Assembly (NCBI GenBank): GCA_937871985.1
Contig: CALMPB010000439.1
Location: 1 to 60,917 of the forward strand
From: an uncultured Burkholderiaceae bacterium
GTDB taxonomy: Bacteria; Pseudomonadota; Gammaproteobacteria; Burkholderiales; Burkholderiaceae
Reading direction: 5' to 3'
DNA: 60,917 nucleotides
The notes under the pieces were generated by a model. That model was not told the origin of the DNA, searched no databases, and worked only from the letters and a program-made list of their open reading frames with translations. Shown one piece after another: positions 8,912 through 17,640 of this stretch. Every line of letters begins with the position of its first letter. Position 1 is the first letter of the stretch. Made by a program: the position numbers and the translations under genes.

Positions 8912-9529
8912 TCATCGCGGTTCATGGGGGCGTTCTTTGCTGAGGTAGCGGTTCAGCGCGCTGGCCTGTCTTTCCATCTGATGCAGGAAGTCATCGACGC
9001 GGGAGCGGAAGTAGCGATGGAAAATCAAGGCTGGAATGGCAATGAGTATGCCGAATCCGGTGTTGTACAGCGCAATGGAAATACCGCGAGCCAGTTGCGC
9101 CGGATCGCCCCCCGCGGGCGAGTAGGCGGCGAATATTTCTATCATGCCCACCACCGTGCCGAACAGCCCCAGCAAGGGGGCGATGACGGCAATGGTGCCG
9201 AGCGCAGGCAGGTACCGGCCCAGCCTGTGGGAAACATCCGTACCCACGTCCTCGATGGCGGCCTGGCGCAAGTGCTGGGGCTCGTTGCTCGCCGCGACGA
9301 CTTCGGCCAGCACCCGGCCCAGGGGGGAACTTGTGGCCAGCAGGCTCAGCGCTTCCGGCGTGTCTTGATGCTGGCGCACCATGTCGCTTACCTGGGACAG
9401 CAAGTTGGGAGGCAGGATCTGCCTGGCCCTTAGCGAAAACAGGCGCTCAATAATGAGGGCCAGTCCGAAAATCGAGGTAAGCAGCAGCAGCCAGATGGGC
9501 CAGCCTGCGCTATGGATGATTTCAAGCAA
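8912..9529 (-). CDS. exbB: MotA/TolQ/ExbB proton channel family protein
   Basis: Inner-membrane channel subunit of an ExbBD motor. The 205 residues contain three hydrophobic segments at about 12-32, 105-128 and 145-170, with the family hallmark GLFGTVVGMIEIF around 120-132 and a second conserved run with TGFGILIAIPALI. The start is a TTG at 9529, preceded by GGAGAA with 5 bases of spacing; no in-frame ATG is better placed. It is the first gene of the exbB-exbD-lpxK-Trm112-kdsB cluster and is divergent from xseA across a long AT-rich region that probably holds its promoter. Confidence 0.92.
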   Translation of the reverse strand: MLEIIHSAGWPIWLLLLTSIFGLALIIERLFSLRARQILPPNLLSQVSDMVRQHQDTPEALSLLATSSPLGRVLAEVVAASNEPQHLRQAAIEDVGTDVSHRLGRYLPALGTIAVIAPLLGLFGTVVGMIEIFAAYSPAGGDPAQLARGISIALYNTGFGILIAIPALIFHRYFRSRVDDFLHQMERQASALNRYLSKERPHEPR

Positions 9530-10215
9530 TGTATTTCTCCGCCGGGGGGACGAGTTGTTTGTAGCTGGGAGTATAGGGTAATGAAGTATTTTAAATTAAG
9601 GAGTTTTCGGGCCGGCCGCAAAGGTCTGGTTGACGCGGGTGGATCGCTTCAAGCGCTCGTATGGCCCCATGATTTGCGGCTACGGCCGCCGAGGATTAAT
9701 CAAAATGGCCTAGATACGGGCTTACAGAAAAAGTAGGGCTGAAAAGTCCCGTATTGCTTCAAAAATGAAGATAAAACCGCATGTGGCAATGTTCTCGGGC
9801 GTCTATCCACAGAAACTGTGGATAATTGTGTGCACAACTGCGCGGATAGGCTTGCTTTCGCTGGCTTGGAGGTTCGATGGCTAATTTAAGCCCACTGACG
9901 TTTTTTTTGAAAAAATCATATTAATCATAATGTTATTTGGTTTATGTAAGACTTTTTTTAAATTTGGCCGGAATCAGCCTGATATTTCAAAAAGTTGACG
10001 AGTCTTGATTTCCTGTGGACAGAGTTTGCGCCCGATGTCAAATTCGAAGCCTTTCGAGAGCGGGCTTTCATGTGTTTCCGGCACTTTTCGGCGTGTGCCG
10101 GGACAAGGCCGGGCAGGCCCGCGAATGCGCGGCTTGGGGTACTATTTCCGGGTTCCCGGCGTGCCGGATATCCGGCGTTTGCCGGATGTGTTTCGATTTT
10201 TCTTGGAATTTTCGC
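9530..10215. other. Long AT-rich divergent intergenic region between exbB and xseA
   Basis: A 686-base stretch without a credible gene in an otherwise tightly packed region. It contains a pair of inverted DnaA-box-like 9-mers (9803-9825), a palindromic TTGTG-TG-CACAA (9826-9837), and a strongly AT-rich block at about 9901-9965 with TTAATCATAATGTTATTTGG. The 10010-10200 part is GC-rich and is open in the xseA frame, but does not match XseA proteins. The promoters of exbB and xseA must lie here or just outside it. Confidence 0.7.
9803..9825. promoter_or_regulatory. Inverted pair of DnaA-box-like sequences
   Basis: CTATCCACA at 9803-9811 (one mismatch to the TTATCCACA consensus) faces TGTGGATAA at 9817-9825 (perfect box on the minus strand), with a 5-base spacer. 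It lies about 75 bases from a 65-base AT-rich block. Two boxes are too few for a normal oriC, and no dnaA, gyrB or gidA genes are close. Confidence 0.5.
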
Positions 10216-11547
10216 GTGCTTAAGAACGAGATCGTCTTGTCGGTGGCCCAGCTCAACCGCCAGGTGGGGCAACTGCTGGAAGGGCATTTTTCGCAAGTGT
10301 GGGTCAAGGGCGAAGTTTCCAACTTTACCCAGGCGGCGTCGGGCCATTGGTATTTCACCATCAAGGACGAACGCGCCTCGGTGCGGGCCGTCATGTTCCG
10401 TGGTCGGGCGCAGGCGGTGGGGTTTGTGCCCAAGGCCGGCGAGCGTTTCGAGTTCCGGGCCAGCGTCACGCTGTACGAAGCGCGCGGCGACTACCAACTG
10501 CAAGTCGAAACATTGCGGCGCGCCGGGCTCGGCGATCTGCACGAGGCATTCCTGCTGCTGAAGGAGAAGCTGGCGTCCGAGGGGCTGTTCGATCCCGATC
10601 GCAAACGGCCCATCGCCAGCCTGCCCAAGGCCGTGGGGGTGGTTACCTCGCTGGCCGCCGCCGCATTGCGGGACGTGCTGTCGGCGTTGCAGCGGCGCGC
10701 TCCGCAAGTACCGGTCATCATCTACCCGGCCCCCGTGCAGGGCGCCGAGGCCGCCGCGCAACTGGTGCAAGCCCTGGACAATGCCGTGCAGCGCAACGAG
10801 GTCGATACCATTTTGCTGGTGCGCGGCGGCGGCAGTCTCGAAGACCTTTGGAGCTTCAACGACGAAGGCCTGGCCAGGGCCATCGCGGCAAGCCCGATTC
10901 CCGTCATTTGCGGCGTGGGGCACGAAACGGATTTCACCATTGCCGATTTCGTGGCGGATCTGCGCGCGCCCACCCCGACGGCCGCCGCCGAGCTGTGCTG
11001 CCTGCCCCGGCAGGCGTGCCTCGACAAGGTGGCCGCGGCGGCCGGAACCCTGGCGGCGCAGCAATTGCGCGCGATCGAGCGCGCTTCGCTGAGGCTGGAT
11101 CGGGCCATCGCCCTGTTGATTTCGCCGCAGCAGCGTCTGGCGCAGCAGGGCGAGCGTCTGCAGGCCCTGAAGGCCCGCCTGGTTCGGGCGGCCGGGATGC
11201 TGCAAGAGCGCCGCAAAGAGAGCCTGGCCATGGTGCGGGGGCGGCTGGCGCGCATCGATCCCCAGGTGGGGCGCTTGCGCCGGGACGTGGAGCAGGCGCT
11301 GCGGCGCTTGTCGAGCGCCGCGCCGCGCCAGTTGGCGCAGCAGCGCGCGCGCCTGTCGGCCGCGGCGCTGACGTTGCAGGCGCTGAGTCCGCGAAAAATT
11401 CTCGAGCGCGGCTATGCCATCGTCAGGGACGAGCGCGGAGGCGTGGTGAAAAATGCGTTAGACTTGAGCAAGGGAGACCGTCTGAATCTGGAGCTGGCAC
11501 AAGGTAGCGCCGATGTCCAGGTACAACGCACATCCGGCTTGTTGTAG
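10216..11547 (+). CDS. xseA: Exodeoxyribonuclease VII large subunit
   Basis: Large subunit of the single-strand-specific exonuclease VII. The 443 residues run from an N-terminal OB-fold (VLSVAQLNRQVGQLLEG, WVKGEVSNFTQAASGHWYF) through the catalytic core with LVRGGGSLEDLW and GHETDFTIADFVADLRAPTPTAAAE to a long, Arg/Gln/Leu-rich coiled-coil C-terminus ending KILERGYAIVRDE. I chose the GTG at 10216, which has GGAA 7 bases upstream and fits the family N-terminus. The frame is open for 67 more codons upstream without family similarity. No xseB partner is visible in the window. Confidence 0.94.
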   Translation: MLKNEIVLSVAQLNRQVGQLLEGHFSQVWVKGEVSNFTQAASGHWYFTIKDERASVRAVMFRGRAQAVGFVPKAGERFEFRASVTLYEARGDYQLQVETLRRAGLGDLHEAFLLLKEKLASEGLFDPDRKRPIASLPKAVGVVTSLAAAALRDVLSALQRRAPQVPVIIYPAPVQGAEAAAQLVQALDNAVQRNEVDTILLVRGGGSLEDLWSFNDEGLARAIAASPIPVICGVGHETDFTIADFVADLRAPTPTAAAELCCLPRQACLDKVAAAAGTLAAQQLRAIERASLRLDRAIALLISPQQRLAQQGERLQALKARLVRAAGMLQERRKESLAMVRGRLARIDPQVGRLRRDVEQALRRLSSAAPRQLAQQRARLSAAALTLQALSPRKILERGYAIVRDERGGVVKNALDLSKGDRLNLELAQGSADVQVQRTSGLL

Positions 11548-11570
11548 GAGGGTGCTCGGGCACCCTACAA
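11541..11570 (+). terminator. Hairpin over the xseA stop codon (possible terminator)
   Basis: TTGTAGGAGGGTGC and GCACCCTACAA can pair with a small bulge around TCGG, overlapping the xseA TAG. No T-run follows, so termination is only a possibility. Confidence 0.35.
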
Positions 11571-11632
11571 TAAGGCGGCTCGCCTGAATTTTGAATCAGT
11601 CAACACCGATTTTTTTTTGAAGGATATTGAAC

Positions 11633-12211
11633 ATGGCTTTTACGCTTCCACCCCTTCCATACGCACTTGATGCCCTGGCTCCCACCATTTCCAAAGAAAC
11701 GCTCGAATTCCACTACGGCAAGCATCATCAGGCTTACGTCACCAACCTGAACAACCTCGTTCCGGGCACCGAATTCGAATCCGCCTCGCTCGAGGATATC
11801 GTCAAGAAAGCGTCGGGCGGCATTTTCAACAATGCGGCGCAAGTCTGGAACCACACCTTTTACTGGAACAGCCTGTCTCCCAAGGGCGGCGGCGAACCCA
11901 CCGGCAAGCTGCTCACGGCCATCAACGCCAAGTGGGGCAGCGTCGCGGCCTTCAAGGAAGCCTTCAACAAGTCGGCAGCCGGCAATTTCGGTTCGGGCTG
12001 GACCTGGCTGGTCAAGAAGGCCGACGGCTCGCTCGACATCGTCAATACCAGCAATGCCGCCACGCCCCTGACCACCTCCGACGTGGCCCTGCTGACCTGT
12101 GACGTCTGGGAGCACGCCTACTACATCGACTACCGCAATGCGCGTCCGAAGTACCTGGAAAGCTACTGGAACCTGGTCAACTGGGATTTCGCGGCCAAGA
12201 ACCTGGGCTGA
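11633..12211 (+). CDS. sodB: Superoxide dismutase [Fe]
   Basis: Dismutes superoxide to hydrogen peroxide and oxygen in the cytosol. The metal ligands are His27, His74, Asp157 and His161 in a 192-residue protein. The [13 protein letters not shown] run, with Gln70 in the active site, is the hallmark of the iron rather than manganese enzyme. The start is the ATG at 11633 with AAGGA 8 bases upstream. It is a single-gene unit between xseA and a strong terminator. Iron dependence makes it a natural companion of the Fur or IscR regulons, but no Fur box was recognised. Confidence 0.96.
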   Translation: MAFTLPPLPYALDALAPTISKETLEFHYGKHHQAYVTNLNNLVPGTEFESASLEDIVKKASGGIFNNAAQVWNHTFYWNSLSPKGGGEPTGKLLTAINAKWGSVAAFKEAFNKSAAGNFGSGWTWLVKKADGSLDIVNTSNAATPLTTSDVALLTCDVWEHAYYIDYRNARPKYLESYWNLVNWDFAAKNLG

Positions 12212-12317
12212 TTCTTCGCGTATCCAGGCCCGGCCAAGGCCTCCCGGCCAGGGCTCGGCCCAACGGGCGTCCGGGTTTTGCCTGGTTCGCTTTATCGTCC
12301 GGCAAGTCCGGATGCAG

Positions 12318-12343
12318 GAACCCCCGCTTGCGGGGGTTCTTTG
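12318..12343 (+). terminator. Rho-independent terminator after sodB
   Basis: GAACCCCCGC-TT-GCGGGGGTTC is a perfect 10-bp stem followed by TTTG, about 105 bases after the sodB stop. Confidence 0.85.
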
Positions 12344-12405
12344 TTTATTGAGCTAAGATAGCGTTATTGTTTTTTTTCGATCTTCGACTGTCCAAGGTCC
12401 CAACT

Positions 12406-13611
12406 ATGACAAATCAAGCTTTTATTTGCGACGCAATCCGTACTCCTTTTGGCCGCTACGGCGGTTCGTTGGCGGCGGTTCGCGCCGATGATCTGGGCGC
12501 GGCTCCGCTCAAGGCGCTGATGCAGCGCAACGCCAACGTCGATTGGTCCCGGCTGGACGACGTTCTGTTCGGCTGCGCCAACCAGGCGGGCGAGGACAAC
12601 CGCAACGTGGCCCGCATGTCCACGCTGCTGGCCGGATTGCCGGTGGGTGTGCCGGGCGCCACCATCAATCGCTTGTGCGGCTCGGGGCTCGACGCCATCG
12701 GCACGGCCGCCCGCGCCATTCGGTCGGGCGACTCCAGCTTCTTGCTGGCCGGCGGGGTCGAAAGCATGAGCCGCGCGCCGTTCGTGACGGGCAAGGCTGA
12801 AACCGCTTTCTCGCGCAGCGCCGCCATTTACGACACGACCATAGGCTGGCGCTTCGTCAACAAGCTCATGAAGTCCCAATATGGCGTGGATTCCATGCCT
12901 GAAACCGCCGAGAACGTGGCCGATCAGTTCAAGGTGTCGCGCGAAGACCAGGACATCTTCGCCCTGGCCAGCCAGACCAAGGCGGCGGCGGCTCAAAAAG
13001 CCGGCATCTTCAAAGAGGAAATCACCGCGGTTTCCATTCCCCAGAAAAAGGGCGATCCCATCGTCGTGGATACCGACGAACATCCTCGCGCAACGACCAT
13101 GGAGGCGCTGGCCCGCCTCAAGCCCATCGTCCGCCCCGACGGCACCATCACGGCTGGCAATGCGTCGGGCGTCAACGACGGGGCATGCGGGCTGATCCTG
13201 GCGTCCGAAGCGGCGGCCAAGGAACAAGGGCTGGTGCCGCGCGCGCGCGTGGTGGCCATGGCCACCGCGGGCGTCGAACCCCGCATCATGGGTATCGGGC
13301 CCGCGCCGGCTTCCCAAAAGGCGCTGGCCCTGGCCGGGCTTTCCATCAATCAAATGGACGTCATCGAGCTCAACGAAGCGTTTGCTTCGCAAGGCCTGGC
13401 GGTATTGCGGATGTTGGGCGTGGCCGACGACGATCCGCGCGTCAATCCCAATGGCGGCGCGATTGCGCTGGGCCACCCGCTGGGCGCCAGCGGCGCCCGC
13501 CTGGCCATCACGGCGGTCAATCAGTTGCATCGCAGCGGCGGCCGCTACGCGCTGTGCACCATGTGCATCGGAGTCGGCCAGGGCATCGCGGTCATTCTCG
13601 AGCGCGTCTAA
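12406..13611 (+). CDS. pcaF: 3-oxoadipyl-CoA thiolase / acetyl-CoA acyltransferase
   Basis: Thiolase of 401 residues that is very close to PaaJ/PcaF, which cleaves 3-oxoadipyl-CoA to succinyl-CoA and acetyl-CoA in aromatic degradation. The acyl-accepting Cys91 (NRLCGSG), His357 ([10 protein letters not shown]) and Cys387 ([10 protein letters not shown]) form the complete active site, and the [15 protein letters not shown] segment is characteristic of this subgroup. The start at 12406 has AAGG 9 bases upstream. It stands alone between two terminators, without pca or paa neighbours, so it could also serve general beta-ketothiolysis. The physiological substrate is inferred from sequence likeness. 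Confidence 0.88.
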   Translation: MTNQAFICDAIRTPFGRYGGSLAAVRADDLGAAPLKALMQRNANVDWSRLDDVLFGCANQAGEDNRNVARMSTLLAGLPVGVPGATINRLCGSGLDAIGTAARAIRSGDSSFLLAGGVESMSRAPFVTGKAETAFSRSAAIYDTTIGWRFVNKLMKSQYGVDSMPETAENVADQFKVSREDQDIFALASQTKAAAAQKAGIFKEEITAVSIPQKKGDPIVVDTDEHPRATTMEALARLKPIVRPDGTITAGNASGVNDGACGLILASEAAAKEQGLVPRARVVAMATAGVEPRIMGIGPAPASQKALALAGLSINQMDVIELNEAFASQGLAVLRMLGVADDDPRVNPNGGAIALGHPLGASGARLAITAVNQLHRSGGRYALCTMCIGVGQGIAVILERV

Positions 13612-13690
13612 TCCGCCGCCAACCGGCAAGCACCTTTGGCCGGCTTGATGCCGGCCGATTGCGCGGGTTCCGACGCCGACGGAACGGGAA

Positions 13691-13740
13691 AAGGGGGCTT
13701 TCCTGCAGGAACTGAACCTGCAGGAAAGCCCCCTTGGTTT
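13691..13740 (+). terminator. Strong terminator after the thiolase gene
   Basis: A perfect 19-bp stem (13691-13709 with 13717-13735, core CTTTCCTGCAGG) closes a 7-base AACTGAA loop and is followed by GGTTTT. On the minus strand it lies beyond the end of the DUF192 gene only in the opposite sense, so it mainly serves the thiolase transcript. Confidence 0.85.
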
Positions 13741-13780
13741 TCGAGGCGGCAGCTAGCAAGCGAACTAGCCAGACAGGACA

Positions 13781-14296
13781 CTAGGGCGGGGGAAGGCCCG
13801 AAACCTGCGTACCGGCGGCAGCGCCATGATTGGCGAACCAGCTTTTGTTCATTTCAAGCGCGTACTTGATGGGCTTGGCGGGGCAGTGGGGCTGCTCGCT
13901 CAAAGGCTGCATTTCGGCCGTATTCACGACTTTCCCCTTGGCATCGATAAAAGCGATCGAGAGCGGCAGGAGGGGGTTTTTCATCCAGAAGCAGTAAACG
14001 TCGGTCGTGTCGAAGACGAACAGCATGCCGTGGTCGTCGGGCAACGACTTGCGGTTCATCAAGCCGTAGGTGCGGCTGGCCTCGGTGGCGGCGATCTCGG
14101 CGTTGACGGTGGACTTGCCGACTTGCAGCTCGGTAGTCGGCAGCAAGGCGGCTTGTGCGGCGGCGAGCTGCGGAATTAAACTGGCAGCCAGGGCTGCGGC
14201 AAGGCCGGCATAGCGTTTTTTTGCGCGTTTGTATTGGTTCCGGGCGCAGAAAAAAACGGGATCGAAAAATCCCGTTGTGCAAAAGCGTAAAGACAT
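13781..14296 (-). CDS. DUF192 family exported protein
   Basis: The mature part contains the DUF192 signature: VNAEIAATEASRTYGLMNRKSLPDDHGMLFVF, then FWMKNPLLPLSIAFID and ALEMN. The N-terminal region has a signal-peptide-like stretch (KKRYAGLAAALAASLIPQLAAAQA) suggesting a periplasmic protein. Function is unknown. The start is uncertain: the only ATG (14296) gives an unusually long n-region of about 26 residues, has no Shine-Dalgarno, and lies upstream of the terminator hairpin of the csp gene, which is thus inside this reading frame. Either this ATG is used by read-through from csp, or a non-ATG codon nearer the signal peptide is the real start. Confidence 0.78.
   Translation of the reverse strand: MSLRFCTTGFFDPVFFCARNQYKRAKKRYAGLAAALAASLIPQLAAAQAALLPTTELQVGKSTVNAEIAATEASRTYGLMNRKSLPDDHGMLFVFDTTDVYCFWMKNPLLPLSIAFIDAKGKVVNTAEMQPLSEQPHCPAKPIKYALEMNKSWFANHGAAAGTQVSGLPPP
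14248..14276 (-). terminator. Rho-independent terminator of the csp gene
   Basis: On the minus strand AACGGGAT-TTTTCG-ATCCCGTT is followed by TTTTTC, about 45 bases after the csp stop. It overlaps the first codons of the longest DUF192 reading frame. Confidence 0.75.
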
Positions 14297-14319
14297 TGTT
14301 TTTTGTTATTGATGTGCGA

Positions 14320-14565
14320 TCAGGCAGCCGTGATGTTGAGAGCTTGCTTTCCCTTGGGACCCTGGGCGATTTCAAAGGCAACCTTTTGGCCCTCCTTGAG
14401 GGTTTTGAAGCCGTTCATTTGAATGGACGAAAAATGGGCGAACAAGTCTTCGCCGCCGTTATCCGGCGTAATGAAGCCGAAACCCTTGGCGTCATTGAAC
14501 CATTTGACGGTACCCGTCAATTTTTGAGTGTTTTCAGGAGTGGAGGTGGTGCTTGAATCAGACAT
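14320..14565 (-). CDS. Cold-shock domain protein
   Basis: Small nucleic-acid-binding OB-fold protein of 81 residues. RNP1 is KGFGFI (about residues 27-32) and RNP2 is DLFAHF (about 40-45), with the usual GTVKWFN entry. It carries a 14-residue Ser/Thr-rich N-terminal extension compared with the 67-70 residue CspA core. The start ATG has AGAGG upstream. The gene has a long 5' leader of about 120 bases from the predicted promoter, as is common for cold-shock genes whose mRNA leader controls translation. It is divergent from clpS. Confidence 0.93.
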   Translation of the reverse strand: MSDSSTTSTPENTQKLTGTVKWFNDAKGFGFITPDNGGEDLFAHFSSIQMNGFKTLKEGQKVAFEIAQGPKGKQALNITAA

Positions 14566-14692
14566 ACGTACTGCCTCTCGACTTTAGTGTAAGGTTGAAA
14601 CTTGACTACAAGGGTTGCTTCTAGCCTTGAAATTTCTGGGGGTGGCAACCAAATATAGGTGCTAAATACTTGGTAACACTCAGAACATTACG

Positions 14693-14722
14693 ATAATGCG
14701 TAACTTACCCCGAAATAGTCAA
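14693..14722 (-). promoter_or_regulatory. Putative sigma70 promoter of csp
   Basis: On the minus strand TTGACT (14717-14722) is 18 bp from CATTAT (14693-14698). This would place transcription about 120 bases upstream of the csp ATG, leaving a long leader. Confidence 0.45.
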
Positions 14723-14754
14723 CTATGGTAACTACTTATATTTAACATTTATTT

Positions 14755-15078
14755 ATGGCTATAAATACCGACACTCAACGCGACACGGTGCTCGATCGTC
14801 AGGCCACCCGCCTTGCCCCTCCGCCCATGTACCAGGTGGTGCTGCTGAACGACGACTACACACCGATGGAGTTCGTCGTCAATGTGTTGCGGCGCGTTTT
14901 CGGCAAGAATGAAGACGAAGCCGCCCGCATCATGCTTAAAGTCCACCATGAGGGGCGGGGGGTCTGTGGTGTTTATCCGCGCGACATCGCCGCAACGCGG
15001 GTCGAAATGGTGCGGCAGCTCGCGCAGGCCAGGCAGCATCCTTTGCAGTGCATCATGGAACCTGCACCCGATGCCTAG
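14755..15078 (+). CDS. clpS: ATP-dependent Clp protease adaptor ClpS
   Basis: Adaptor that delivers N-end-rule substrates to ClpAP. The 107 residues contain the binding-pocket signature: [17 protein letters not shown], with the Asn-Asp-Asp-Tyr-Thr segment, [20 protein letters not shown] and the C-terminal TRVEMV. The first 23 residues are the flexible tail that inserts into ClpA. It precedes clpA on the same strand with a 204-base gap. There is no Shine-Dalgarno before the ATG, and an AT-rich TATATT (14737-14742) lies only 12 bases upstream, so the mRNA may be leaderless or nearly so. Confidence 0.96.
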   Translation: MAINTDTQRDTVLDRQATRLAPPPMYQVVLLNDDYTPMEFVVNVLRRVFGKNEDEAARIMLKVHHEGRGVCGVYPRDIAATRVEMVRQLAQARQHPLQCIMEPAPDA

Positions 15079-15282
15079 TGTCCAATTCCACAAGTGGCGC
15101 GCATGCAGGTATAGTTAATGCTGAGCGTGTCGTTATGGCTCTTTATGGATGTCGGTTTTGCTTTTGACGTTATCTGGTAACACTCACGCGGTTCCAGGCG
15201 CAATGGTTAATACGACGGCATGATTTAGTCATAGAATAGAACTTAACGATGTTTGTCCGCTTCGTAATGCAATGGAGGAAGC

Positions 15283-17604
15283 GTGATCTCTGAAGAACTT
15301 GAAGTCAGCCTGCACATGGCTTTTGTCGAGGCTCGCACAGCCAGGCATGAATTTATTACCGTAGAGCATTTGCTGCTTTCCTTGCTGGACAATGCCGCGG
15401 CGGTGGAGGTCTTGCGCGCCTGCTCGGCCAACATCGAGGCGCTGCGCCAGGATCTGCGCAAATTCATCGCCGAGAACACCCCCGTGTTTCCCGGCGAGGA
15501 AGAAGTCGACACCCAGCCCACCCTGGGCTTCCAGCGTGTCATCCAGCGCGCAATCATGCACGTCTCGTCCGGCAACTCCAATAAAAACACGGTTACCGGC
15601 GCCAACGTGCTGGTCGCCATGTACGGCGAAAAAGATTCGCATGCCGTGTACTACATGCTGCAGCAGGGCGTAACCCGCCTGGATGTGGTCAATTTCCTGT
15701 CGCACGGCATTACCAAGGCGGCCGAGGAGCCCAGCGTCGAGCCGGCCAAGCAGGCCAGCCCCGAAGCCGAGCACAAGTCCGACCAGCAAAAGTCGCCGCT
15801 CGAACTCTATGCGCTGGATCTCAACGCCGAGGCCCGCCAGGGCCGCATCGACCCCCTCATCGGCCGCGAGCTCGAAGTCGAGCGCGTCATCCAGGTGCTA
15901 TGCCGCCGCCGCAAGAACAATCCGCTGCTGGTGGGCGAAGCCGGCGTAGGCAAGACCGCCATCGCCGAAGGGCTGGCGTGGCGCATCACGCAGGGCGACG
16001 TGCCCGAAATTCTGGCCAACGCCCAGGTCTTCGCGCTCGACATGGGCGCGCTGCTGGCGGGCACCAAGTATCGCGGCGATTTCGAACAGCGGCTCAAGGC
16101 CGTGCTCAAGTCGCTCAAGGACAATGCCAACGCCATCCTGTTCATCGACGAAATCCACACCCTCATCGGCGCCGGCTCGGCGTCGGGCGGTACACTGGAC
16201 GCCTCCAATCTGCTCAAGCCGGCCTTGTCGTCCGGCCAGCTCAAATGCCTGGGCGCCACCACGTACAACGAGTACCGAGGCATCTTCGAAAAAGACCACG
16301 CGCTGTCGCGCCGGTTCCAGAAAATCGATGTGGCCGAACCCACCGTGGCGCAGACCATACAAATCCTGCGCGGTTTAAAGGGCCATTTCGAGGCGCACCA
16401 CGGGGTGCGGTACTCCTCGGCGGCCATTACGGCCGCCGCCGAGCTTGCCGCGCGCCACATCAACGACCGCTTCCTGCCCGACAAGGCCATCGACGTCATC
16501 GACGAGGCGGGCGCCGCGCAGCGGCTGCTGCCGCGTTCGCGCCAAAAGAAGCTCATCGGCAAGGCCGAGATCGAAGCCACTGTCGCCAAGATCGCGCGCA
16601 TTCCGCCGCAAAGCGTATCCAGCGACGACCGCAACAAGCTGGCCACGCTCGAGCGCGACCTCAAAACCGTGGTGTTCGGCCAGGATGCCGCCATCGAGGC
16701 GCTGGCCAGCGCCATCAAGATGGCGCGTTCCGGGCTTGGCAAACCCGACAAGCCCATTGGCTCCTTCCTGTTTTCCGGGCCCACCGGGGTCGGTAAAACC
16801 GAGGTCGCTCGCCAGTTGGCCTTTACCCTGGGCATCGAACTCATTCGCTTCGACATGTCCGAGTACATGGAACGCCACGCGGTGTCGCGTCTTATCGGGG
16901 CGCCTCCGGGCTATGTGGGCTTCGACCAGGGCGGCTTGCTCACCGAGGCCATCAGCAAGCAGCCGCACTGCGTGCTGCTGCTCGACGAAATCGAAAAAGC
17001 CCACCCCGATGTCTACAACATCCTGCTGCAGGTCATGGATCACGGCACGCTTACCGACAACAACGGACGCAAGGCCGATTTCCGCAACGTCATCATCGTC
17101 ATGACCACCAACGCGGGGGCCGAAACCCTGAACCGCAGCACCATAGGTTTTGCCGCGCCCGCCACGGTCGGCGACGAAATGGTCGACATCAAGCGCATGT
17201 TCACGCCCGAGTTCCGCAACCGGCTCGACGCCATCATCGGCTTTACGCCGCTGTCGCGCGACGTCATCTTGCGGGTGGTCGACAAATTCCTCATGCAGCT
17301 CGAAGACCAGCTTCACGAAAAACGCGTCGACGTGGTGTTTTCGCAAACTTTGCGCGACTACCTGGCCAAGAAGGGCTTCGATCCCCTCATGGGGGCCAGG
17401 CCCATGCAGCGGCTCATCCAGGACACCATACGCCGTGCCCTGGCCGACGAGTTGCTGTTCGGGCGTCTGGTCGATGGCGGCCATGTTACGGTCGATATCG
17501 ACAACGACGAAAAGATCACGCTGGAAATTTCCCCCGCGCAGGGCAAAGATGCCAAGGCCAGGCCTCATCCTCCCGTCGATTCGGAAATCGAGCTTGTCGA
17601 TTAG
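15283..17604 (+). CDS. clpA: ATP-dependent Clp protease ATP-binding subunit ClpA
   Basis: Hexameric AAA+ unfoldase that feeds substrates into ClpP. The 773 residues have a ClpS-binding N-domain (1-150), a first AAA+ module with Walker A GEAGVGKT at 218-225, and a second module with Walker A GPTGVGKT at 499-506 and LLLDEIEKAHPD. The ClpP-docking tripeptide appears as IGF near residue 621 instead of the IGL of E. coli. It ends with a short acidic tail. The GTG start at 15283 has a strong GGAGGAAG upstream. Its protease partner clpP is 29 kb away, with tig, clpX and lon. Confidence 0.97.
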   Translation: MISEELEVSLHMAFVEARTARHEFITVEHLLLSLLDNAAAVEVLRACSANIEALRQDLRKFIAENTPVFPGEEEVDTQPTLGFQRVIQRAIMHVSSGNSNKNTVTGANVLVAMYGEKDSHAVYYMLQQGVTRLDVVNFLSHGITKAAEEPSVEPAKQASPEAEHKSDQQKSPLELYALDLNAEARQGRIDPLIGRELEVERVIQVLCRRRKNNPLLVGEAGVGKTAIAEGLAWRITQGDVPEILANAQVFALDMGALLAGTKYRGDFEQRLKAVLKSLKDNANAILFIDEIHTLIGAGSASGGTLDASNLLKPALSSGQLKCLGATTYNEYRGIFEKDHALSRRFQKIDVAEPTVAQTIQILRGLKGHFEAHHGVRYSSAAITAAAELAARHINDRFLPDKAIDVIDEAGAAQRLLPRSRQKKLIGKAEIEATVAKIARIPPQSVSSDDRNKLATLERDLKTVVFGQDAAIEALASAIKMARSGLGKPDKPIGSFLFSGPTGVGKTEVARQLAFTLGIELIRFDMSEYMERHAVSRLIGAPPGYVGFDQGGLLTEAISKQPHCVLLLDEIEKAHPDVYNILLQVMDHGTLTDNNGRKADFRNVIIVMTTNAGAETLNRSTIGFAAPATVGDEMVDIKRMFTPEFRNRLDAIIGFTPLSRDVILRVVDKFLMQLEDQLHEKRVDVVFSQTLRDYLAKKGFDPLMGARPMQRLIQDTIRRALADELLFGRLVDGGHVTVDIDNDEKITLEISPAQGKDAKARPHPPVDSEIELVD

Positions 17605-17640
17605 GGCCTGCGTGTGCGTGCCGGGCATCGGCCTGCTCTG

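Noticed and set aside
9781..9970. Chromosomal origin of replication
   Set aside because: Only two DnaA-like boxes and none of the usual neighbours (dnaA, dnaN, gyrB, gidA, parAB) are present; kept only as a DnaA-site finding.
10015..10215. N-terminal extension of XseA from the first possible codon
   Set aside because: The 67 residues are Cys/Arg-rich without similarity to XseA, and the GTG at 10216 has a suitable ribosome-binding site and family-like N-terminus.
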